This document shows positions 1-5,980 of a DNA stretch of 14,482 nt, piece by piece (the first letter of the stretch is position 1; the number at the start of each line of letters is the position of its first letter). This stretch comes from JAVBNU01 sp964617065 (GTDB lineage Bacteria > Cyanobacteriota > Vampirovibrionia > Gastranaerophilales > Gastranaerophilaceae). The DNA is taken from the NCBI GenBank assembly GCA_964617065.1, contig CAZTVM010000045.1:1-14482 (forward strand). Direction: 5' to 3'. The notes under the pieces are model-generated. The model ran no database searches. It saw only the letters and a program-made list of their open reading frames with translations, and was not told the DNA's origin. The translations under genes were made by a program, and so were the position numbers.

Positions 1-39
1 GATTCTTCAACAACTTCAACTTCGGAGGTAAATTTATGA
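1..39 (+). CDS. C-terminal end of an upstream gene (partial)
   Basis: An open frame enters from the left edge and gives twelve codons (DSSTTSTSEVNL) before TGA at 37-39. The stop overlaps the ATG of the baseplate-J gene in an ATGA arrangement, which suggests translational coupling. In P2-like phages the gene before J encodes a gp25-like baseplate wedge protein (W), so this could be its tail, but twelve residues are too few to identify it. The last codons carry the GGAGG ribosome site for the next gene at 24-28. Confidence 0.5.
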   Translation, partial: DSSTTSTSEVNL

Positions 40-773
40 GCAATCTTCCTGAACCAAACTTTATCCTACGTGATGCCGAAGCTGTTACGAATGAATGGAT
101 TGCACTTTACGAACAGAAAACAGACAAAGTCTTGCAACCTGCTCAGATTGAACGATTAATGATTGATACAGGTGCATATAGAGAAAATCTTCTTCAAATA
201 CAAATTCAAGAAACAGCCAAACAAAATCTTTTAAGTTATGCCTCATTACCTATTTTAAAACATATTGGCGAACCTTTGGGTGTTGCTCAATTAAAGGCAG
301 ATTGTGCAACAACGATTTTAAAATTTATCGTTGAAAACGTGCTTACTTTTGATTTTATTGTCCCCAAAGGCACGGAAGTTGAAACTAAAGATGGTCTTTT
401 TGTTTTTGAAACGGTAGCTGATGTAATTTTAAAGGCAAATAATTTATTTGTTGAAGTGAAAGCAATATGTCAAAGTGCAGGAATTGCAGGGAATAATTAT
501 ACAATCGGCTCAATAAATAATCTTATAACACCTTTAAGCTACATTTCAGAAGTAACAAATACGGCAATTTCAGCAGGTGGAGCTGATGATGAGGAAGCTG
601 ATAATCTACGAGAACGAATAAGGCTTGCCCCTGAAAGTTTTTCTAATGCACTTGCGAGTGCGACACGAGAGCGAAGCTCTCGGGGAAACAGACTGACAGA
701 ACTCAACGGATATAAAAACATCCGTTGGTTTGAACCGTATATGAATAAATTTACAAAAAAGAAAGCGAGGTAA
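36..773 (+). pseudogene. Phage baseplate J-like protein, C-terminus replaced (chimera)
   Basis: The first ~205 residues read as a P2 gpJ/Mu gp47-type baseplate assembly protein of a contractile tail. The N-terminal stretch has PNFILRD and the helix ending ERLMIDTGAYREN, followed by the region with FIVPKGTEVET, and finally the diagnostic GGADDEEADNLRERIRLAPESFSNA, quoted here as three parts: GGADDEEAD, NLRERIRLA and PESFSNA. Family members normally continue with a GAYRFHA-type segment and another ~80-100 residues. Here the frame instead runs into ASATRERSSRG and a basic tail ending in KFTKKKAR, which has no J character. The ORF is 245 aa against about 300 or more for the family. GGAGG lies 7 nt before the ATG. 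The break coincides with a perfect hairpin at 666-682. I infer a deletion or rearrangement inside a decaying prophage; the protein is probably not functional. Confidence 0.75.
666..682 (+). repeat. Perfect 7-bp hairpin at the baseplate-J break
   Basis: CGAGAGC at 666-672 and GCTCTCG at 676-682 are exact inverted copies around a GAA loop. The GC content is far above the surrounding phage genes. It lies inside the ORF just after the last recognisable J residues (position ~645), so it marks or caused the breakpoint. It could be a REP-like element or the footprint of a small palindromic insertion; no second copy is seen in this window. Confidence 0.6.
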
Positions 774-775
774 AT

Positions 776-1381
776 ATGGGCGGACGTGGTTCAGGGGGAA
801 GCAGAGGTGGCGGTGGAGGAGGTTCCGTTGATGCCAAACAATATGAAATAAACAGTAGAAGTTTTTCTCAGATTTATAAAGATAAATTTGCCAATATGTC
901 TGACGAGGAACTTGAAAGAGCATACAAAAACAGCAGGAATTTAATGCAAAAAGAAAATGCTAAATATGAATTTGAACGGAATAAATTACAAAAAATGACT
1001 GATGAATATAAAAAAATCAAAGAAACCGATTCTGATTATAAATCTAAATCAGACTCTTTAGATAGGCAAATCAATAAAGTTTCGGATGCTCAATCTTATG
1101 CAAATGCAAGGGAACAAATCCACCACCTTGCACTCAATGAGAGAAACAATGTTCGTTCTGTTAAGGCTACTAATAACACAAGGGAAATGACAAATGCTCA
1201 ACTTAAATCCTTTTATAACAAATCATATAAGGAAGGTGTAAAAGCAAAAAATATGGCTGAAAAAACAAACAATAAAAAAACGATGGAAAAATACCAAAAG
1301 TTGTGCGAAAAGCACAACAAAAATTTTAATCAAGCCTACAGTGAAAAAACAAAACGTGGGCTTGACGGGAAAGGTTGGTAA
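776..1381 (+). CDS. Glycine-rich, coiled-coil phage-type protein of unknown function
   Basis: This 201-aa ORF starts two bases after the previous stop. It opens with MGGRGSGGSRGGGGGG, a flexible Gly/Ser/Arg tag that I associate with proteins encoded near phage head-morphogenesis and portal genes. About residues 30-190 are highly charged (Lys/Glu/Asn/Gln), with few hydrophobic residues, and are predicted by eye to be mostly helical or coiled coil. There is no signal peptide or membrane segment, and no catalytic motif is visible. Base composition and codon use match the preceding phage gene. It ends directly on a strong hairpin, so it is the last gene of the transcript. It is probably a prophage remnant; the role is unknown. 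The reading frame is intact, so it may still be expressed. Confidence 0.65.
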   Translation: MGGRGSGGSRGGGGGGSVDAKQYEINSRSFSQIYKDKFANMSDEELERAYKNSRNLMQKENAKYEFERNKLQKMTDEYKKIKETDSDYKSKSDSLDRQINKVSDAQSYANAREQIHHLALNERNNVRSVKATNNTREMTNAQLKSFYNKSYKEGVKAKNMAEKTNNKKTMEKYQKLCEKHNKNFNQAYSEKTKRGLDGKGW

Positions 1382-1407
1382 ATAGTGCAAGAGGAACTTG
1401 CACTATT
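1381..1407 (+). terminator. Hairpin terminator after the phage-type gene
   Basis: AATAGTGCAAG (1381-1391) pairs perfectly over 11 bp with CTTGCACTATT (1397-1407) around the loop AGGAA. It begins on the last base of the TAA stop codon. The following bases are only moderately T-rich (ATTACTG), so termination may be partial. Confidence 0.65.
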
Positions 1408-1446
1408 ATTACTGCACTTTGAAAATTGAATATAATTATTAGTTTT

Positions 1447-1488
1447 AGTTGGTGACAAATTGTCACCAACTGTACGAAAAAATCGTAC
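1447..1488. terminator. Tandem hairpins between convergent genes
   Basis: Two perfect inverted repeats follow each other without a gap. The first is 11 bp (AGTTGGTGACA 1447-1457, TGTCACCAACT 1461-1471, loop AAT). The second is 6 bp (GTACGA 1472-1477, TCGTAC 1483-1488, loop of five A). The second is followed on the plus strand by GGTTTATTTTG, a T-rich tail. They lie 3 bp past the stop of the minus-strand fic gene, so they are well placed as a bidirectional transcription barrier for converging transcripts. Confidence 0.5.
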
Positions 1489-1491
1489 GGT

Positions 1492-2586
1492 TTATTTTGC
1501 AAGGATATATTGAGTGCTTCTTGCTTTACCCATCTTTTTTAGTATTTTCTTTTCAATCAAATCATTAATATCAATGTTAGCAGTATCTTGCGAAACATTG
1601 CACATTTTTGCCCATTTTGTTGTTGTTAAATTTCCTTCAAAATTATCCATAAAACGGTTGAGAACATTCTTTTGTCTTTCGTTGAATGTTAATTGGGAAT
1701 TTTTTTGCCAAAATTCAGCTTTTGATAAAACTGATTTTAAAATATCCTCGCTGTTATTGATTGCAATTAAAAGATTTTCTAAGAACCAAACAAGCCAATT
1801 CGTAATATCCATTGAGCCTTTTTGTGTTTTTTCTAAAATATTATAGTAAGTTTTTCTATTTTTTTGAATTTGTGATGACATTGAATAAAATCTAAATTTA
1901 TTATCATCACTTTTGGCAAGCAACATATCAGTTAATGCTCTTGCAATACGACCGTTTCCGTCATCAAATGGGTGTAAAATCACAAACCAAAGATGAATGA
2001 TTCCAGCTTTTATTAACAAGTCGGCATTGTCGTTGTTAATATAATCTATTAAATCAGGTATTTCTTTTTCAAGAATATTTGCTGAAGGAGCTTGATAATG
2101 AACTTTTTCATCACCGATGTTGCCTGATATAACTTGCATTACCCCTTGTTTATCGCTTCTATAATTACCTGTTTCAATTTTATACATTCCACTGAAACCT
2201 GTCGGAAACAGAGCCGCTTGCCAACCGACAAGTCTTTCTTTTGTCATTTCAGTATCATAATTTTGGGTTGCATCAAGCATCATTTCTACAACACCATCAA
2301 TATTTCTTGAAATTTGAGATTCACCACCTATATCAATCCCCAATTTCCTTGCAACAGAAGAACGTACTAAGTGCTTATCTAAAATTTCACCTTCAATCTC
2401 CGAAGATTTAATAATGTTTTCAGTCAAAATTTGCAATTGGGCATTATTTTTAACATCGAATCCTAAAGAATCCATTTTACCGAGTAAAAAACCTTGAGAT
2501 TTTTTAATTTCTAAAAGCAAATTTTGTATTTTATCTCCGAGCCATGTAAACTCGTGCCAGTCTGCATTTTCGTAAATATATTTCAT
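1492..2586 (-). CDS. Fic-family protein adenylyltransferase with C-terminal winged helix
   Basis: Fic enzymes transfer AMP from ATP to hydroxyl side chains of target proteins. The catalytic motif HPFDDGNGR is at residues 205-213 (counted from the ATG at 2586) and matches HPFx(D/E)GNGR. An N-terminal SSEIEG at residues 61-66 fits the (S/T)xxxE(G/N) inhibitory helix, so this is a self-inhibited class II Fic that needs no separate antitoxin. The N-terminal ~55 residues resemble the DUF4172-type domain that begins such proteins (ADWHEFTW). Residues ~300-364 resemble a winged helix (WAKMCNVSQDTANIDI then KKILKK), so it may bind DNA. I chose the ATG at 2586 (364 aa): GGAG lies 6-9 bases upstream, and the in-frame ATG at 2622 lies upstream of the TATAAT box and could not be transcribed from it. 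It stands alone between a prophage remnant and a gene graveyard, which suggests acquisition as accessory DNA. The target is unknown. Confidence 0.9.
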   Translation of the reverse strand: MKYIYENADWHEFTWLGDKIQNLLLEIKKSQGFLLGKMDSLGFDVKNNAQLQILTENIIKSSEIEGEILDKHLVRSSVARKLGIDIGGESQISRNIDGVVEMMLDATQNYDTEMTKERLVGWQAALFPTGFSGMYKIETGNYRSDKQGVMQVISGNIGDEKVHYQAPSANILEKEIPDLIDYINNDNADLLIKAGIIHLWFVILHPFDDGNGRIARALTDMLLAKSDDNKFRFYSMSSQIQKNRKTYYNILEKTQKGSMDITNWLVWFLENLLIAINNSEDILKSVLSKAEFWQKNSQLTFNERQKNVLNRFMDNFEGNLTTTKWAKMCNVSQDTANIDINDLIEKKILKKMGKARSTQYILAK

Positions 2587-2590
2587 AGTA

Positions 2591-2639
2591 TCTCCGAATG
2601 TTATACGGATATTATACCACATAATCTCCGAATTTTATC
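2591..2639 (-). promoter_or_regulatory. fic promoter with overlapping operator
   Basis: On the minus strand a perfect TATAAT (2616-2611) lies 24 nt before the chosen ATG; the -35 region (about 2639-2634, GATAAA) is weak. An imperfect inverted repeat covers the -10: CGGAGATTAT, spacer GTGGT, ATAATATCCG (2630-2606), with one mismatch in ten. The half-site ATTCGGAGA recurs as a direct repeat at 2633-2625 and 2599-2591, 34 bp apart, the second copy forming part of the Shine-Dalgarno region. A weak promoter fully covered by repeats suggests repression, plausibly by the winged helix of the Fic protein itself. Confidence 0.55.
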
Positions 2640-2999
2640 ATTCTTACGATTGATTGTGTCTGAATGATACTGAATACCTTGAAAACACTTCCAATTCATA
2701 CTATTCGAGGGATGAATGTTGGTGTAGCTGATTGCGAGCAGAAGCTGTAGGGCTTGAGAATTGAAAACATTAAATTAGAACCCAGCCTGCCGGCTTTTGT
2801 TTCGCCGAATGTTTTAAATATTTTGGTGGAAAAATTTAAAATAGCACCTATGTAAAAATGTTATTGTTGCGCCCTAAGCATACTCATTAAAACAATATTT
2901 TCGAGGGCTTAAAAAATAAGTAGCAGATTTTAACAAGTGGGACGACACGAGGTTGTGCTAATAGGTTACGCTGAGCGGTTTGTATAGCATAGGCAGACT
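2640..2999. other. Gene-free stretch with eroded coding traces
   Basis: No ORF of useful length lies here. On the plus strand one frame reads from an ATG near 2663 for about 28 codons (ending GVADCEQKL), meets TAG at about 2747-2749, then continues open for about 33 codons (including LEPSLPAFVSPNVL and VEKFKIAPM) to TAA near 2854. This looks like a decayed gene with one in-frame stop; the second part faintly recalls IS66 TnpC transposases, but I am not confident. AAAACATT/AATGTTTT can pair within this stretch, so a structured RNA cannot be excluded. Beyond 2860 I see only short frames and small dyads such as GCCCT/AGGGC. Confidence 0.3.
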
Positions 3000-3374
3000 T
3001 TAATTTATCTTTATTGTTTCACCATCATAAGGTATCAAGGCATTTTTTATGTTTTCACTTTCAATCAATTTTCTCAAATCATCTCTTGTGACACTCAAAC
3101 GACTGACTGTATCCATGTGGCTTGCAATTATTATTGCATTTTGTGCAAAATCGGCAGCCTTTTTGAAATCTTCTTTGTTCATAATTAAATGCAAACCGTT
3201 TGACAACATTGCTCCACAAACATTAACGATAACAACTTCAGGGTTATATTTATTGATTGCATCTTCAAATTCTTTGCAATAAATTGTATATAGGAACCCC
3301 TTCATTGAGAAAAACATTTGATAATCTTCCGTTACTGCAGAAAATTTTAAATCACTCATCATCAGCTGTAACAC
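3000..3374 (-). pseudogene. C-terminal fragment of a metallo-beta-lactamase-fold hydrolase
   Basis: From TIYCKEFEDAINKY onward (about 3287 down to 3000) the ORF matches the C-terminal third of MBL-fold hydrolases of the type reading GDT-x-WC-x-E and VVxxNxCGA. Visible are VVIVNVCGA, the segment LIMNKEDFKKA, then IIASHMDTV with a conserved His, and LTRDDLRKLI. The whole N-terminal domain with the HxHxDH zinc ligands is missing, and even the GDT of the GDTIYC motif is gone. The first ~28 residues of the ORF are not MBL sequence: they are the antisense of the recombinase fragment on the other strand. It therefore lacks the metal site and should be inactive; the ORF start is accidental. Confidence 0.65.
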
Positions 3375-3436
3375 TTAGGTATATTGGACTTGAACAAGAT
3401 GCAATAGATGAAAGTTATAAGAATTTTTATTTATAA
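3290..3436 (+). pseudogene. C-terminal fragment of a tyrosine recombinase/phage integrase
   Basis: The plus-strand frame gives GTPSLRKTF, then DNLPLLQKILNHSS, then AVTLRYIGLEQDAIDE and YKNFYL before TAA at 3434-3436. This is the end of a tyrosine recombinase: the (H)xLRKTF box holding the second Arg, the NHSS box holding the His, and the nucleophilic Tyr in LRYIG. The first box His is replaced by Pro, and about nine residues normally between KTF and the LLQK helix are missing. The match stops abruptly near 3290, where the MBL fragment begins on the opposite strand. An inactive relic of a mobile element. Confidence 0.65.
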
Positions 3437-3464
3437 AAAGACAACATAATTTTATTGTGTTTCC

Positions 3465-3670
3465 TTGTTCAAATTTTACCATGAAAATATCCGGTTTTTA
3501 CAAGAAAGTTATTTAGGCAAAGTCAAAATGATTTATATCGCCCCCCTTATAATACAGGGAATGATATTTTATATAAAAATGACTATTCTCTTACTGATGA
3601 AGAAAATGAAGAATTATCAACTACAAGAGATGACAATGGGAATGTCTTATTTATAAATACAAAATGGGCA
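3465..3670 (+). pseudogene. Fragment of an adenine-specific DNA methyltransferase (Type III Mod-like), frameshifted
   Basis: The frame from 3465 gives FLQESYLGKVKMIYI; the next frame, from 3542, continues with PPYNTGND and then LYKNDYSLTDEENEEL, and RDDNGNVLFINTK. Together these are the motif-IV region of N6-adenine methyltransferases of the Mod (Type III) family, normally VKMIYIDPPYNTGND. The sequence around 3537-3550 is ATC G CCCCCC TTAT. Restoring one A after the G gives ATC GAC CCC CCT TAT (I-D-P-P-Y), so a single-base loss destroyed the catalytic Asp and the frame. Flanking domains (SAM-binding motif I, the target-recognition domain) are absent. No res gene is nearby. Non-functional relic. 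Confidence 0.65.
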
Positions 3671-3880
3671 ACACTTTTGATGAGTGTTTTGATGAAGGGT
3701 AACAAAATAAAAATTATTCACTCAATGGGGCGAGATATGAATGAACTTTTTGAAGTTGTTGCAAAATGGATTCCCGTTTATGCTTTCAGCATGGACGAAC
3801 CTTATTATTACCCGAAATTAAAAGACGACATTTTTCAACTGAACAGAAACCCTAAAACCGACTTTTCTTTCTTTGTCTAG
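3671..3880 (+). pseudogene. Internal fragment of a helix-turn-helix transcriptional regulator
   Basis: In the same frame as the second part of the methyltransferase piece, residues change to KGNKIKIIHSMGRDMNEL, then AKWIPVYAFSMDEPYYYPK and DDIFQL. This pattern (GNKIKIIHT-SRDL, WMPLY, EPYYYPK) is one I associate with the effector part of XRE-type regulators from gut bacteria. Such proteins start with an HTH and continue for well over 100 residues after this segment; both ends are missing. The match ends near QLNR, after which NPKTDFSFFV derives from a hairpin sequence. The identification is from memory of the family pattern and is moderate. Confidence 0.45.
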
Positions 3881-3891
3881 TTTTTAGGGTT
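3848..3891. terminator. 10-bp hairpin at the end of the fragment cluster
   Basis: AACCCTAAAA (3848-3857) and TTTTAGGGTT (3882-3891) pair perfectly around a 24-nt pyrimidine-rich loop. It overlaps the last codons of the regulator fragment and sits between two converging frames, so it may be an inherited terminator that now forms the right border of the fragment mosaic. There is no clear U-tract on either strand. Confidence 0.35.
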
Positions 3892-3922
3892 CAGTTCAAT
3901 TTTATATAAAATTCATGATTTA

Positions 3923-4294
3923 CTAAGCTACATAACAAACATTGGAACCAGCACCAGTGCCTCCATGGACACCAGTCGAATTACTACCCGGCGCTAAACC
4001 ATTACCAACCAAACTGCCGAATTTACTGTCTAATTGTTGAGCAATTGCCTGCCGCCCTTTATTATAGGGTTCAGCGAAATTTATACCTGAAATACCGTAG
4101 CCCGGTTCCGCTAGTTTAGTATAAAAATTTTCGCCGCCATTGACATTCTGAGAGCCAGCATTAGTACTATCCGTAGGCTGTGAAGTTCTTTGTTGATTTT
4201 GAATATTCGCACCAGACTGAGCAGCTTGACCTGCGAGTGCTGCTTGATTTATATAGGGATTATAGCCTGTTCCTTGAACTGCCGGTATAGACAT
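3923..4294 (-). CDS. Small Asn/Gln/Gly/Ala-rich orphan protein
   Basis: A 123-aa ORF with GAGG about 9 nt before its ATG. I do not recognise it. It begins MSIPAVQGTGYNPYINQAA, followed by an Ala/Gln/Asn/Ser/Thr-rich stretch (about residues 15-55) likely to be disordered, a more structured middle around FYTKLAEPGYGISGINF, then a helix-like RQAIAQQLDSKF, and a Gly/Ser-rich end closing with NVCYVA. There are very few charged residues, no N-terminal signal peptide and no membrane helix; the single Cys is four residues from the C-terminus. The DNA is richer in GC than its surroundings. It is flanked by a fragment cluster and a 300-bp gap, so no operon gives a clue. Low complexity leaves open that it is a lineage-specific surface or structural protein, or not a gene at all. 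Confidence 0.55.
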   Translation of the reverse strand: MSIPAVQGTGYNPYINQAALAGQAAQSGANIQNQQRTSQPTDSTNAGSQNVNGGENFYTKLAEPGYGISGINFAEPYNKGRQAIAQQLDSKFGSLVGNGLAPGSNSTGVHGGTGAGSNVCYVA

Positions 4295-4520
4295 GCAAAA
4301 AACCTCATAGAAGTACTACATGTATAAAAAGTAAAAAAATAAATGAAAATTGCAGATTTTTATAATTTTGTTACATTTATTTACATCGTAATGAATAGAA
4401 ATAGCGTTATTGTTGAGAAATTTAAACACAGTATTAAGAAATGTGAATTAGCTAAAACTCATGAGCAACATGGTTTTACATGATTTAGTATAGTAAGACA
4501 AATGAATATTAAACAAATAT
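4295..4520. other. AT-rich intergenic stretch
   Basis: About 225 bp between the divergent orphan gene and the yggS promoter. It contains only short AT-rich words and the tandem TTACAT copies near 4370-4386. No ORF, RNA gene or convincing dyad is seen. It must hold the promoter of the orphan gene; TATACA on the minus strand near 4320 is a possible -10, without a clear -35. Confidence 0.3.
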
Positions 4521-4549
4521 TTGTACTAAGATAAAAACTTGCATATAAT
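4521..4549 (+). promoter_or_regulatory. Sigma-70 type promoter of yggS-sepF
   Basis: TTGTAC (4521-4526) and a perfect TATAAT (4544-4549) are separated by exactly 17 bp. Transcription would start near 4556, giving a leader of about 43 nt before the yggS ATG. Confidence 0.7.
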
Positions 4550-4598
4550 TAAAAAAGAACAAACAAGTTGTTGTTTGCGGTTGGGGAAATAGAATTAA

Positions 4599-5258
4599 AT
4601 GAGTACGATTTCAGATAACTTATCGCTGATACAACGAGAAATTGCACCTTATAAACCTAGAATAGTAGCAGTTACAAAGTATTTCGATGAACAGTATATG
4701 ATAAAAGCCTATGAAGCCGGTATCAGGGATTTTGGAGAAAACAGAGTTCAAGATGCACTTGAAAAAATAGAGAATTTGCCTGATGACATTCGTAAGCAAG
4801 TAAATTTTCACTTAATCGGTCATCTACAATCGAACAAGGTCAAAAAAACAGTTGGAATTTTTGATTTAATCCATTCTGTAGATTCGGTAAAACTCGCTGA
4901 AGTAATTTCAAATGAGTCAGCTTCTATAGGCATAAAGCAAAAAATACTTTTGCAAATAAACAATGCCGACGAAGTTTCAAAGTTCGGTTTCAGCAAAGAT
5001 GAAATTGAAGACGCATTTTGCAAAATAAAGAATCTCGACGGAGTTGATATTCAAGGATTAATGACGATAGCGCCATTATCGAACGATGAGAAGTACTTAA
5101 AGAAATTGTTTCAAGAAATAATTCAAATAAAGGATACTATTGAAACGAAATTTGGCTATAATTTAAAAGAGATATCGATGGGGATGAGCAATGATTATAA
5201 AATTGCCGCATGCAACGGCTCTACGATATTAAGAGTAGGAAGAAAGTTATTTAGTTAA
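4599..5258 (+). CDS. yggS: YggS/PLPBP-family pyridoxal-phosphate homeostasis protein
   Basis: A 219-aa single-domain fold-type III PLP protein. The family binds PLP without a known catalytic reaction and buffers B6 vitamers and amino-acid/keto-acid balance in the cytosol. The PLP lysine is K27 in VAVTKY; other family marks are FGENRVQDAL, FHLIGHLQSNK, IHSVDSVKLA, LLQINNADEVSKFGF, GLMTIAPL, ISMGMSNDY, and a phosphate-binding LRVGRKLF at the C-terminus. Length is typical (about 220-235). The ATG at 4599 has only a weak GGGGA about 13 nt upstream. The sepF gene follows within 7-22 nt, an arrangement common in cyanobacteria and Gram-positives, where yggS (ylmE) sits beside sepF (ylmF). Confidence 0.93.
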   Translation: MSTISDNLSLIQREIAPYKPRIVAVTKYFDEQYMIKAYEAGIRDFGENRVQDALEKIENLPDDIRKQVNFHLIGHLQSNKVKKTVGIFDLIHSVDSVKLAEVISNESASIGIKQKILLQINNADEVSKFGFSKDEIEDAFCKIKNLDGVDIQGLMTIAPLSNDEKYLKKLFQEIIQIKDTIETKFGYNLKEISMGMSNDYKIAACNGSTILRVGRKLFS

Positions 5259-5280
5259 TAATAAAATGGAGGAAAATAAA

Positions 5281-5784
5281 TTGGCAGGAATTACTAGCAA
5301 AGTTCAAGACATAATTAAGTTTTTGTCGCAAGGATTTGAAAAAAATGAAGGTGAAGACGATATTTTTACAGAATTAATAAACGGCGATGGTGATGAATAC
5401 CCTGTCGATAGAAATTTGGCTTTAGATACTATGTATGCCTCTACGCCTGATAAGTCTAAAGATTTTGGCGCTAAAGTCGTAGCTCATCCAAATTATCGTG
5501 GTTATGAAGTAATAGTAAGTGAACCTCGCTCTTATGATGAGTCTGTAGGAATTGTGAAACACTTAAAAGAAAAGAAAACCATAATTTTAAATCTACATTT
5601 ATTGGATAAAGACCAATCTCTAAGAATAGTTGATTTTTTATGCGGCGCAACGCATGCACTTGGTGGCAACCAACAAAAGATTAATGACACCGTATTTATT
5701 TTTACTCCCAGCACGGTTAATCTTTCCGCTGAATCTCAAAAGAAAAAATTTATCAGTGACGGAGTTTGGTGCCAACCACAATAG
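5281..5784 (+). CDS. sepF: Cell division protein SepF
   Basis: SepF is a membrane-associated FtsZ-binding protein that anchors and bundles the Z ring; the cyanobacterial version is also called Cdv2. The N-terminus (MAGITSKVQDIIKFLSQGF) can form the amphipathic membrane-targeting helix, an acidic linker follows (GEDDIFTE), and the C-terminal ~85 residues are the SepF fold: VIVSEPRSYDES, then a helix with AGIVKHLKEKKT-like spacing (GIVKHLKEK), IILNLHLLDKD, the RIVDFLCGATHALGG segment and IFTPSTVNLS. I chose TTG at 5281 (167 aa) because a perfect GGAGG (5268-5272) lies 8 nt before it; the in-frame ATG at 5266 contains this site and has no Shine-Dalgarno of its own. It is coupled to yggS and ends ahead of a terminator. 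Confidence 0.92.
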   Translation: MAGITSKVQDIIKFLSQGFEKNEGEDDIFTELINGDGDEYPVDRNLALDTMYASTPDKSKDFGAKVVAHPNYRGYEVIVSEPRSYDESVGIVKHLKEKKTIILNLHLLDKDQSLRIVDFLCGATHALGGNQQKINDTVFIFTPSTVNLSAESQKKKFISDGVWCQPQ

Positions 5785-5841
5785 CTAAAAGATAATACAC
5801 ATTAAGCTGATACTTTAGTAGAGTGGGATTTTAAAAATAAT

Positions 5842-5879
5842 GAGAAGTGCATTTTATATTAAGCACTTCTCTATTTTTG
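5842..5879 (+). terminator. Rho-independent terminator of yggS-sepF
   Basis: GAGAAGTGC (5842-5850) pairs perfectly with GCACTTCTC (5863-5871) around a 12-nt AT loop, followed by TATTTTTGT. Confidence 0.85.
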
Positions 5880-5980
5880 TCTTAGCTTAAATTTTTTTGC
5901 ATAAACACATAAATTATTATTTGCATGTAGCTTATAGTTAAGTTACAGTTGTAAAGTAAATATGCTGCTGTGAGGTGTAA

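Noticed and set aside
1492..2586. Fic as the toxin of a two-gene toxin-antitoxin module
   Set aside because: The protein carries its own inhibitory motif and no small partner gene is next to it on the same strand.
2640..2999. Known structured RNA such as 6S, tmRNA or RNase P RNA
   Set aside because: Several local hairpins can be drawn, but none of the diagnostic sequences of these RNAs is present.
3465..3670. Active restriction-modification system
   Set aside because: The methyltransferase piece is frameshifted at its catalytic motif, lacks both ends and has no restriction gene beside it.
5881..5980. waaA promoter
   Set aside because: TTGCAT (5921-5926) with TACAGT 17 bp on is the best pair but matches weakly in an AT-rich setting; not strong enough to annotate.
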